The translations under genes were made by a program, and so were the position numbers. A stretch of DNA of 5,412 bases. Origin: an uncultured Cellvibrio sp. Lineage in GTDB: Bacteria; Pseudomonadota; Gammaproteobacteria; Pseudomonadales; Cellvibrionaceae. The stretch is taken from contig CAMLRJ010000273.1 of NCBI GenBank assembly GCA_946482345.1, positions 1-5,412 of the forward strand, read 5' to 3'. How positions within the stretch are numbered: position 1 is the stretch's first letter; the number at the start of each line of letters is the position of its first letter. Below are positions 1 to 5,412 of this stretch, piece after piece. The notes beneath the pieces are model-generated. The model saw nothing but the letters and a program-made list of their open reading frames with translations, searched no databases and was not told the DNA's origin.

Positions 1-1903
1 AACTGCGGAAACTGGACACTTCAGCATGTAGAATTAATCCACCAATAGAGAAAGTTAGTTTATCGCCAAGTTTTAAACCAATTTCCTTGGCTGTGTTTTC
101 TTCAACAGAAACGCCGGGAATATTTTTTTCAGAGCGCTGCCATTTGTCCCACCATTCGCCCTGAGTAATTTTATTATCTTCTGCTAATGTACTGGCGAAA
201 GTAATATTTAATTCACGGCGCAGTGCATTGCTAAGCGCTTTTTGTTCTTCAGTGGTATCCAGATCATTAATCTGCGTGAGGCGCGCACGCATCATGGGGT
301 AGACAGGTTCAGGTTTTACCTGATTGTTTTGCAAAATTTGTTCAATCGACGGCATGCTTTCTGGTGGAATGTTCACCAAAAAGTGATTGGGCGCATCCGG
401 CGGAATTTGCACTCGCCATTCTTCGATTAAAGAGGTGCGCACAATCACCAAGGTGTAAAGCAACATAATGGCAATCGAGAACACCATAATTTGAATCAAA
501 CTCTGGCCGGGTTTACGCAAAATAGCCGCGAAAGCCAAACGCCAATAACCACCTAATTGTTTGATCAGTTTTTTTGCCAACCACAATAAAATTGCAGCAA
601 CCACCAGACTCACCAGAACCACTACTGCCAAGCCTGCACAAAGCGTTAGCGCCAAACTCATATTGCGGCTGAACATCATGATTAGCAGCAAGACTGCAAC
701 CAGTGCAAAAATGCCTTGCATCCAAATTTGTGGCTGCAACACTTTTAATTCGCGGCGTAAAATTTTCAGTGGTGATACCGAAGGCAAATACCAAAGCGCA
801 GGTAAAGCAAAACAAATCAAGCAAATAAAGCCACTGGCATAGCTGCGTAAATATGCCATCCACTGTGCATCACCCAAGCGAATTTGATAAGCCTGTTGTA
901 CCGATATAGCAATCAGTTGTTGCATGGCTTCGCCGATTACCAAACCTATTGCCGAGGCAATCGCAGCCAAAATACATAATTGGAAAAAATAAAGTTGACG
1001 CACTTTGGATGCCGATGCACCCAAACTTTTCATCAAGGCAACCTGATCTGTGTGACGATCCGAAAATTGTCGTGCTGCAATTGAAATGGCGACGCCAGCG
1101 AGCAATACCGCGATTACCGCGGTCAACAATAAAAATTGCTGACTGGTTTGCAAGGTGCGCCCGACTCTTTCTTGCGAGTCATTTACATCGCGAATGCGTT
1201 GGTGTTGGCTTAATTGGGGTTTTAATTCTTCCAACAGATTTTGCAAATCAGTTTGCGATTCCGACGCTAACAACCATTTGTAATCGATACGGCTACCGGG
1301 TTGTATCACTTTGGTTGCGGGCAAATCCTGATAATTCATCAAGAGCCTTGCACCGAACATACTAAACGGACTGGAACTGTCAGGCTCTGCAATCATTACG
1401 TGAGTAATTCTCAGAGGTAATTCACCAACATATACCTGATCGCCCAATTTAATTTTTAACAAGGGCAATAAACGCGAATCCGCCCAGGCTTCACCTTGCG
1501 CGGGGCCTTGAAATACTTTTTCAATCGCTGATTGCTCGAAATTAAAAGCTTGCTTGCTGATTTCGAAATGACCGCGAAGCGGATAACGCGCATCCACCGC
1601 TTTCACAGACGCCAAATGCATTTCATCACCGGCAAACACCATTGATGAAAAATGGGCGGAGCGAGTATGTTTTACATTGCCTTGCTCTGCTAGCGATTCC
1701 CATTCCGGAGTATGGGGTTTTGATCCACTAATAACCGCATCAGCACCCAATACCGAATTGCTTTCGTTAATTAATGTGGATTGCAAACGTGAGGTAAAAA
1801 CAGAAATGGCGGCTAGGACTGTAACAGCGAGAACAATCGACAAGCTAAGCAGTTTTAATTCACCGCTGCGCCAATTTCGTTTTAACAAATGAAAAGACAA
1901 CAT
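1..1903 (-). CDS. ybbP: YbbP-like ABC transporter permease (FtsX/MacB type), 3' end outside window
   Basis: This is the inner-membrane permease partner of the ATPase encoded just upstream. The frame is open from the ATG at 1903 to the window edge, giving 634 residues with no stop or frameshift. The E. coli protein is about 800 residues, so roughly the last 170-200, including the final FtsX membrane block, are missing. Visible parts in order: the N-terminal RSGEL motif (12-16) and TM1 (about 17-37); a periplasmic domain (about 40-250) with KAVDARYPL and QPGSR motifs; TM2 (about 256-277); the FtsX-like cytoplasmic 'LMKSLGAS' segment (290-297); further TM segments near 305-325, 355-372, 397-411, 416-442 and 470-490; then a second periplasmic domain starting IPPDAPNHFLVNI (500-512) and including MMRARLTQIND (537-547). 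Visible sequence ends at SSFRS, just before the family's conserved VDW region. AGGA at 1913-1910 lies 6 nt before the start codon. The gene follows ybbA after 81 nt and is probably co-transcribed with it. The assignment rests on recalled similarity to E. coli YbbP. Confidence 0.93.
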   Translation of the reverse strand, partial: MLSFHLLKRNWRSGELKLLSLSIVLAVTVLAAISVFTSRLQSTLINESNSVLGADAVISGSKPHTPEWESLAEQGNVKHTRSAHFSSMVFAGDEMHLASVKAVDARYPLRGHFEISKQAFNFEQSAIEKVFQGPAQGEAWADSRLLPLLKIKLGDQVYVGELPLRITHVMIAEPDSSSPFSMFGARLLMNYQDLPATKVIQPGSRIDYKWLLASESQTDLQNLLEELKPQLSQHQRIRDVNDSQERVGRTLQTSQQFLLLTAVIAVLLAGVAISIAARQFSDRHTDQVALMKSLGASASKVRQLYFFQLCILAAIASAIGLVIGEAMQQLIAISVQQAYQIRLGDAQWMAYLRSYASGFICLICFALPALWYLPSVSPLKILRRELKVLQPQIWMQGIFALVAVLLLIMMFSRNMSLALTLCAGLAVVVLVSLVVAAILLWLAKKLIKQLGGYWRLAFAAILRKPGQSLIQIMVFSIAIMLLYTLVIVRTSLIEEWRVQIPPDAPNHFLVNIPPESMPSIEQILQNNQVKPEPVYPMMRARLTQINDLDTTEEQKALSNALRRELNITFASTLAEDNKITQGEWWDKWQRSEKNIPGVSVEENTAKEIGLKLGDKLTFSIGGLILHAEVSSFRS

Positions 1904-1935
1904 AATTAATCCTGTTTATTGCAAACTCAAGCAAC

Positions 1936-2027
1936 CAATACACTCTGTTTCAGACTGTCGAAAAAAGGGATTTTTTCGTCAAGCCTACAGGGATGTATCC
2001 ACGGCGTGTCTGAAAGAGAGTGTATTG
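1936..2027. repeat. 92-bp element with 20-bp terminal inverted repeats and an internal hairpin, spanning the end of ybbA
   Basis: The arms 1936-1955 (begins CAATACACTCT, ends TTTCAGAC) and 2008-2027 are reverse complements at 19 of 20 positions; the one mismatch is the 12th base of the left arm. They enclose 52 nt. Inside is a perfect 8-bp hairpin, CGAAAAAA (1959-1966) and TTTTTTCG (1971-1978), around a GGGA loop, plus short palindromes GGATGTATCC (1991-2000) and CACGGCGTG (2000-2008). On the minus strand the interior reads GTGGATACATCCCTGTAGG then CTTGACG. From memory this resembles a family of short repeats scattered between genes in several gammaproteobacteria; I cannot search for it here. 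The element covers the last codons and stop of ybbA and most of the spacer before ybbP. It could be a non-autonomous mobile repeat, an RNA processing or stabilising structure, or both. Confidence 0.8.
1959..1978 (-). terminator. AT-rich hairpin in the ybbA-ybbP spacer, possible weak terminator or attenuator
   Basis: In the ybbA-ybbP transcript this reads CGAAAAAA-UCCC-UUUUUUCG, a perfect 8-bp stem with a 4-nt loop. Six of the eight pairs are A-U and the U run is within the stem rather than after it, so a strong intrinsic terminator is unlikely. It may reduce read-through into ybbP or simply be the core of the surrounding repeat. Confidence 0.3.
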
Positions 2028-2728
2028 ATTGGGGAATTTTCATTTGCAACCAACTCACCTGCTGCTAATTGAATACGGCGCTGACAGCGTTGTGCCAATC
2101 GTTCTTCGTGAGTAATTAAAATCAGCGTAGTTCCCTGATCAGCATTTAGCGAAAATAATAATTCGATAATTTTTTCGCCTGTATGTGAATCCAAATTACC
2201 AGTCGGTTCGTCGGCAAACAGAATTTTGGGTTCGCACGCAAATGCACGGGCAATCGCCACACGTTGTTGCTCACCACCGGACAATTGTTGTGGATAATGC
2301 TGAAAGCGTTGTGCCAAGCCCACGCGCGTTAAAAAGTTTTCAGCTTTGCTTTTGGCTTGTTTATCGCCGCGCAATTCCAGCGGTAGCATTACATTTTCCA
2401 ACGCAGTCAAACCAGGCAGCAATTGAAAAGATTGAAAAATAAACCCAACATAATCTGCGCGGACTTTTGCTCTACCCTCTTCATCCATATTGGTAATGAT
2501 TTGTTGATTGATAATCACATCGCCGGTTGTCGGCAAATCCAAACCTGCCAAAATACCTAATAATGTTGATTTACCTGAACCCGATGCACCGGTAATTGCG
2601 AGTGATTCACCTTGTGCAACGACAAGATCAACTGGATGCAGTATCACCAGTTCGCCTTCTTGTGTTTCAACTCGTTTGGTAATGGCTTTTGCTTCAACAA
2701 TTGCGGGACGTTCGATGGAATCTGTCAT
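1985..2728 (-). CDS. ybbA: YbbA-like ABC transporter ATP-binding protein
   Basis: This 247-residue ATPase energises the YbbP permease at the cytoplasmic face of the inner membrane. It belongs to the MacB/LolD class of ATP-binding subunits. All nucleotide-binding motifs are intact: Walker [10 protein letters not shown] (47-55), Q-loop Gln99 in [19 protein letters not shown], signature LSGGEQQ (149-155), Walker B ILFADE (169-174) with catalytic Glu174, D-loop near NLDS (178-181), and H-loop His207. [11 protein letters not shown] (81-91) matches the MDEEARAKLRA stretch of E. coli YbbA. I chose the ATG at 2728 because AGGA lies 6 nt upstream and the protein then lines up with the E. coli N-terminus; a longer frame from a TTG at 2791 adds 21 residues unlike the family. 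The C-terminus is odd. After the usual end near QLAAGELV (220-227) there is a tail of about 20 residues, and residues 235-247 ([13 protein letters not shown]) plus the stop codon are encoded by the inverted-repeat element. tesA lies divergently upstream. Confidence 0.95.
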   Translation of the reverse strand: MTDSIERPAIVEAKAITKRVETQEGELVILHPVDLVVAQGESLAITGASGSGKSTLLGILAGLDLPTTGDVIINQQIITNMDEEGRAKVRADYVGFIFQSFQLLPGLTALENVMLPLELRGDKQAKSKAENFLTRVGLAQRFQHYPQQLSGGEQQRVAIARAFACEPKILFADEPTGNLDSHTGEKIIELLFSLNADQGTTLILITHEERLAQRCQRRIQLAAGELVANENSPINTLSFRHAVDTSL

Positions 2729-2734
2729 GCTATT

Positions 2735-2738
2735 TCCT
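2735..2738 (-). promoter_or_regulatory. Ribosome binding site deciding the ybbA start
   Basis: AGGA on the minus strand lies 6 nt before the ATG at 2728. This spacing supports that start over the upstream TTG at 2791, which has no comparable purine-rich site in front of it. ybbP has the same AGGA at 6-nt spacing. Confidence 0.75.
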
Positions 2739-2762
2739 GATGTGAAATAAATCTGTACTCTA

Positions 2763-2792
2763 TTGACTCGTTGGACGTATAACTTGCTCAAT
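2763..2792 (+). promoter_or_regulatory. Candidate tesA promoter (weak)
   Basis: A TTGACT hexamer (2763-2768, 5 of 6 to the sigma-70 -35 consensus) is followed after 18 nt by CTCAAT (2787-2792), only 3 of 6 to the -10 consensus. tesA needs a promoter in or near this 100-bp gap because ybbA diverges from it, but this pairing is weak. TATAAC at 2778-2783 is an alternative -10 without a good -35. Confidence 0.2.
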
Positions 2793-2795
2793 TGG

Positions 2796-2824
2796 ATTTC
2801 ATTCTAGTGATTTAGGAGTATCAA
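2796..2824 (-). promoter_or_regulatory. Candidate sigma-70 promoter for ybbA-ybbP
   Basis: Read on the minus strand, TTGATA (2824-2819; 5 of 6 to TTGACA) and TGAAAT (2801-2796; 4 of 6 to TATAAT) are separated by the ideal 17 nt. Transcription would begin near 2789, leaving a leader of about 60 nt before the ybbA ATG. The -35 hexamer lies between the tesA ribosome binding site and tesA start codon. The call is by consensus matching only. Confidence 0.4.
2814..2818 (+). promoter_or_regulatory. tesA ribosome binding site
   Basis: AGGAG is a strong Shine-Dalgarno core, but the gap to the ATG at 2829 is 10 nt, slightly longer than typical. No other in-frame start fits a signal peptide as well. 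Confidence 0.7.
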
Positions 2825-2828
2825 CTCT

Positions 2829-3443
2829 ATGCACCGTTTCAGAATTTACTTGTTTTTACTTCTTGTGACATTTGTCAGTTACTCCCATGCAAATGAAACT
2901 CGCATTCTGGTGTTGGGCGACAGCCTGAGCGCAGGTTACGGTATTAATGTGGAAAAAGGATGGGTAGCGTTGCTCGACCAAGCATTAACGAAAAAAAATT
3001 CAATCAAGATCATTAATGCCAGTGTGAGCGGCGAAACTACAACCGGCGGCAAAGCGCGATTACCCCAACTGTTGAAAAGCCATCAACCACAGATTGTCAT
3101 TTTGGAATTGGGTGGCAATGATGGATTGCGCGGACAACCGATTGCCATGATCAAAAAAAATCTCAACGAGATGATCAAAATGATCGACAAAACTGGCGCA
3201 AAAACTTTATTGGTCGGCATTCAAATTCCACCCAATTATGGTGAACGTTATACGCAATCTTTTGCCGCAATTTATGCGCAACTAGCAGACGAATATGAAT
3301 TGTCACTGGTGCCCTTTTTATTGGAAGGCGTTGCCACTCATTCCGAATTAATGCAAAACGATGGTATACACCCCACAGAAGCTGCGCAGCCACAGTTATT
3401 GGCAAATGTGTTACCTGTGTTGGAAAAAATGTTAGCGCCATAA
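2829..3443 (+). CDS. tesA: TesA-like periplasmic SGNH esterase (acyl-CoA thioesterase I / lysophospholipase L1)
   Basis: This 204-residue protein is a GDSL/SGNH-family hydrolase; the E. coli relative cleaves acyl thioesters, lysophospholipids and aryl esters in the periplasm. Residues 1-21 look like a Sec signal peptide: basic start (MHRFR), hydrophobic core (IYLFLLLVTFVSY) and a likely signal peptidase I site after SHA21. The four SGNH blocks are present: GDSLS (30-34) with nucleophile Ser32; Gly68 in SVSGETTTGG; Asn97 in GGNDGLRG; and DGIHP (178-182) with Asp178 and His181. Spacing from Ser to Asp is close to that of E. coli TesA, and total length is typical, so the enzyme looks intact. It is transcribed divergently from ybbA, the conserved arrangement of this locus, which supports periplasmic cooperation with the YbbA-YbbP transporter. 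The natural substrate cannot be read from the sequence. The gene is convergent with recJ. Confidence 0.95.
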   Translation: MHRFRIYLFLLLVTFVSYSHANETRILVLGDSLSAGYGINVEKGWVALLDQALTKKNSIKIINASVSGETTTGGKARLPQLLKSHQPQIVILELGGNDGLRGQPIAMIKKNLNEMIKMIDKTGAKTLLVGIQIPPNYGERYTQSFAAIYAQLADEYELSLVPFLLEGVATHSELMQNDGIHPTEAAQPQLLANVLPVLEKMLAP

Positions 3444-3485
3444 TTTTGTAATAGACGCCATACGCAAGCGCTTAGCATCTAACTC

Positions 3486-3519
3486 CGAAAATTACGATTG
3501 AGCGTTTATTGAATTTTCG
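3486..3519. repeat. Perfect 8-bp inverted repeat in the tesA-recJ spacer
   Basis: CGAAAATT (3486-3493) and AATTTTCG (3512-3519) are exact reverse complements around an 18-nt loop, about 40 nt after the tesA stop. The AT-rich stem and long loop make a stable terminator doubtful. It may contribute to transcription ending between the two convergent genes. Nearby AAGCGCTT (3466-3473) is a perfect 8-bp palindrome. Confidence 0.4.
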
Positions 3520-3523
3520 ACCC

Positions 3524-3578
3524 AGGCGAATCAGTTTGCGTTTGTTGCCGTTTTTGAAAGACGGCGGCGGATTTGCCT
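3524..3578. terminator. Nested stem structure between convergent tesA and recJ, possible bidirectional terminator
   Basis: An outer stem pairs AGGCGAATC (3524-3532) with GATTTGCCT (3570-3578): eight Watson-Crick pairs plus one G-U in the plus-strand RNA. It encloses an inner hairpin, GCCGTTTT (3547-3554) with GAAA-side bases ending in ACGGC (to 3565), of eight pairs with one G-U and a 3-nt loop. Its right arm overlaps the recJ stop codon by two bases. No U run follows on either strand, so it is not a classical intrinsic terminator; it could instead protect 3' ends or end transcription another way. Confidence 0.4.
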
Positions 3579-5307
3579 AACAAGCTTGCAAATAATCAAT
3601 CAATAACTGTAACGAATAATTACCGCGATATTCGTTTATATCCAATTTATAAACTGCATGAATTTTTTTGATTGCATTATTTGGCCAAAGTGTTGGATCA
3701 ATATTAAATGCAATAGCTTCTATCCAACCCGCCTGCTGCTGGTCTTGCGATAACATCAATTTCAGATGTTTATCGCCAACCAATTTTTGTTGCAGAACAA
3801 AAAAATCACCTTCAAATACCGGCTCGGGAAAATGCTGTCCCCAAGGGCCCGCATCGCGCAATTGATTGGCTAATTGCATGTTGAGTTCGTCGGATGTTAA
3901 TTCACCATCCGTTTGAATCACCGCTTGCAAATCTTCTTCCTGTAATTGTCTGCGCACTTCGTCATCAAACGCTTGTGTAAAAGCTGCAAAATCTTTACGT
4001 AACAAACTCATGCCCGCAGCCATTGCATGACCACCGAATTTTTGTAATAACTCAGGGTGTTTTTTAGCAACAGCATCAAGCGCATCGCGAATGTGTAATC
4101 CGGGAATGGAACGTGCGGAACCTTTAATTTCGTCGTTACCAACATCAGCAAAAACAATTGTCGGGCGGTGATATTTATCTTTAATACGCGAAGCCAAAAT
4201 ACCTATCACCCCCTGATGCCAGGTTTCATCAAACAAGCATAAACCCCAGGGCAAATTATTTTCATCCATGTACAATTGTTTTTGCAGCATGCGCATTGCT
4301 TCTTGCTGCATACCGGATTCAATCGCTTTGCGATCACGATTTAATTCATCCAATTGCAATGCCATCTCGCGAGCTAACGCAGGGGTTTCACATAATAAAC
4401 ATTGAATACCCAGCGACATATCATCCAATCGACCAGCCGCATTTAAACGCGGACCTATGGCAAAACCCAAATCGCTGGCGACCAATTTATTCGGCGTTCT
4501 ACCAGCAACTTCCAGCATCGCATTAATTCCCGGCCTTGCATGGCCTGCACGCATGCGCGCCAAACCTTGAGCCACCAACACACGATTATTGTGATCAAGC
4601 GGCACCACATCAGCCACCGTGCCCAATGCAACCAGATCCAAAAAACTCGCCATATTGGGTTCAGCAATTCCACTTTCCGCAAACCAACCCATTGAACGCA
4701 ATTCTGCACGCAGTGCATTCATCACATAAAAAATAACACCAACACCCGCCAAATTTTTACTCGGGAAAGGACAACCGGGTTGGTTGGGATTCACTATGGC
4801 ATCAGCGTCAGGTAAAAATTCTCCCGGTAAATGGTGATCAGTAATAATCACCGCAATTCCCAATTCGCGCGCCGCATTCACTCCTTCGATGCTCGATATT
4901 CCGTTATCGACTGTGATAATCACATCCGGTGTTTGCGCCGCTGCCACCGCAACAATTTCCGGCGTTAATCCATAACCAAACTCAAAACGATTGGGCACTA
5001 AAAAATCCACATTATTTAGTCCCATCGCACGTAACGCCAACACACCCAACGCGCTACTGGTTGCACCATCCGCATCAAAATCACCAATGATCATAATTTT
5101 CGCTTGTGCAACTACGGCATCCGCCAAAATTGCAACAGCTTCATCCAAACCTTTAAAGTTGGGTTTTAATAATTGCGCGAGTGAATATTGCAATTCGTTT
5201 TCGTGTTTGATGCCACGAGAGGAATAGATGCGTTGTAGTAACGGAGGAATTGTTTGTGGAAACTCTGTGTTTTCAAACGTTTTGCGTTGGCGGATGATTT
5301 TTTGCAT
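3577..5307 (-). CDS. recJ: RecJ single-stranded-DNA-specific 5'-3' exonuclease
   Basis: This 576-residue cytoplasmic DHH-superfamily nuclease degrades single-stranded DNA 5' to 3', acting in RecF-pathway recombination, mismatch repair and replication-fork processing. E. coli RecJ has 577 residues and aligns throughout. Metal-binding catalytic motifs are intact: GDFDADGATS (75-84), VDNG with Asp134, TDHH (156-159), NPN (173-175) and LGTVADVVPL (228-237) with Asp233. GPRLNAAGRLDD (285-296) links to the DHHA1 region, whose KFGGHAMAAG is at 423-432. The C-terminal OB-like domain carries LRDAGPWGQHFPEP and ends YKLDINEYRGNYSLQLLIDY, as in E. coli. I chose the ATG at 5307 because it gives the family length and the MxxxIRxR-type N-terminus. 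A GTG at 5370 would add 21 residues partly encoded by a C/G-rich repeat. The ribosome site is weak (AAAGAA about 4 nt before ATG), and I see no convincing promoter. The gene is convergent with tesA. Confidence 0.97.
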   Translation of the reverse strand: MQKIIRQRKTFENTEFPQTIPPLLQRIYSSRGIKHENELQYSLAQLLKPNFKGLDEAVAILADAVVAQAKIMIIGDFDADGATSSALGVLALRAMGLNNVDFLVPNRFEFGYGLTPEIVAVAAAQTPDVIITVDNGISSIEGVNAARELGIAVIITDHHLPGEFLPDADAIVNPNQPGCPFPSKNLAGVGVIFYVMNALRAELRSMGWFAESGIAEPNMASFLDLVALGTVADVVPLDHNNRVLVAQGLARMRAGHARPGINAMLEVAGRTPNKLVASDLGFAIGPRLNAAGRLDDMSLGIQCLLCETPALAREMALQLDELNRDRKAIESGMQQEAMRMLQKQLYMDENNLPWGLCLFDETWHQGVIGILASRIKDKYHRPTIVFADVGNDEIKGSARSIPGLHIRDALDAVAKKHPELLQKFGGHAMAAGMSLLRKDFAAFTQAFDDEVRRQLQEEDLQAVIQTDGELTSDELNMQLANQLRDAGPWGQHFPEPVFEGDFFVLQQKLVGDKHLKLMLSQDQQQAGWIEAIAFNIDPTLWPNNAIKKIHAVYKLDINEYRGNYSLQLLIDYLQAC

Positions 5308-5362
5308 TAAGTTCTTTTTAAATATGTTTGATTTGGAAGATTGAATTTCTTTTGGAGTTTTA

Positions 5363-5400
5363 CCCCACACCCCGGCCCCACACCCACAAGGGGAGAGGGG
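5363..5400. repeat. C/G-rich dispersed-type repeat upstream of recJ, with hairpin and G-quadruplex motif
   Basis: The plus strand runs through four C tracts (5363-5366, 5370-5373, 5376-5379, 5383-5385), then ACAA, then two G tracts (5390-5393, 5397-5400). Bases 5376-5385 can fold back on 5391-5400 with eight of ten positions paired. From memory it resembles the 'CCCTCTCCCACAAGGGGAGAGGG' intergenic repeats common in proteobacterial genomes, in a diverged copy. On the minus strand, which is the recJ sense strand, the C tracts become four G tracts with loops of 3, 2 and 3 nt. The element lies about 55-95 nt upstream of the recJ start and may continue past the window. Confidence 0.65.
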
Positions 5401-5412
5401 AATTGGTTCTGT

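Noticed and set aside
513..863. Minus-strand open frame of 116 residues within the ybbP region
   Set aside because: It is out of frame with the continuous 634-residue permease frame that matches YbbP on both sides, so it is a shadow and does not show a frameshift.
949..1365. Plus-strand open frame of 138 residues opposite ybbP
   Set aside because: It is antisense to a well-supported coding region, has no good ribosome site and resembles no protein family I recognise.
2729..2791. Longer ybbA frame starting at TTG 2791
   Set aside because: It adds 21 residues not seen in the family, lacks a ribosome site, and the ATG at 2728 has AGGA at ideal spacing.
2991..3160. Two runs of eight A in tesA (2991-2998 and 3153-3160) as possible phase-variation or slippage sites
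   Set aside because: Both lie in an intact frame of a housekeeping-type enzyme, encode ordinary Lys/Asn codons, and such runs are common at this base composition.
4455..4718. Minus-strand open frame of 87 residues inside recJ
   Set aside because: It is a shifted-frame shadow over conserved RecJ motifs that are intact in the main frame.
1..5412. CRISPR array, tRNA/rRNA gene, integrase, toxin-antitoxin or defence cluster
   Set aside because: I saw no regularly spaced direct repeats, no tRNA-like cloverleaf and no mobility or defence genes; the window is filled by four housekeeping-type genes.

Overview
This looks like chromosomal DNA from a gammaproteobacterium of moderate to low GC (mid-40s percent by eye, not counted). 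All four proteins resemble their Escherichia coli counterparts (YbbP, YbbA, TesA, RecJ) over their full visible length. The AT-leaning codon use and a 'CATCCCTGTAGGCTTGACG'-type intergenic repeat suggest a Cellvibrio-like organism, but that placement comes from memory and is tentative.

Layout. From the left edge to 1903, on the minus strand, lies most of an inner-membrane ABC permease (ybbP; its C-terminus is outside the window). Immediately upstream of it, also on the minus strand, is its ATPase ybbA (1985-2728). A 100-bp divergent intergenic region separates ybbA from tesA (2829-3443, plus strand), a secreted SGNH lipase/thioesterase. A 133-bp convergent spacer with inverted repeats separates tesA from recJ (3577-5307, minus strand), the single-strand 5'-3' exonuclease. 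The right edge, upstream of recJ, carries a C/G-rich dispersed-type repeat. No gene-free stretch exceeds 300 bases.

Functionally, ybbA-ybbP-tesA is a conserved neighbourhood. YbbA and YbbP form a MacB/LolCDE-like (type VII) ABC system in the inner membrane, and TesA is a periplasmic hydrolase thought to act with it on hydrophobic or lipid-like substrates. RecJ is a housekeeping recombination and repair nuclease with no evident link to the others.

The genes are ordinary and I see no undescribed multi-gene system. The points of interest are non-coding. A 92-bp element with 20-bp terminal inverted repeats (19 of 20 paired) sits between ybbA and ybbP and encodes the last residues of YbbA. A nested stem structure overlaps the recJ stop codon. 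A four-tract G-quadruplex motif lies in the repeat upstream of recJ. Two genes (ybbA, recJ) have longer possible reading frames from TTG/GTG codons, which I reject in favour of starts further in.
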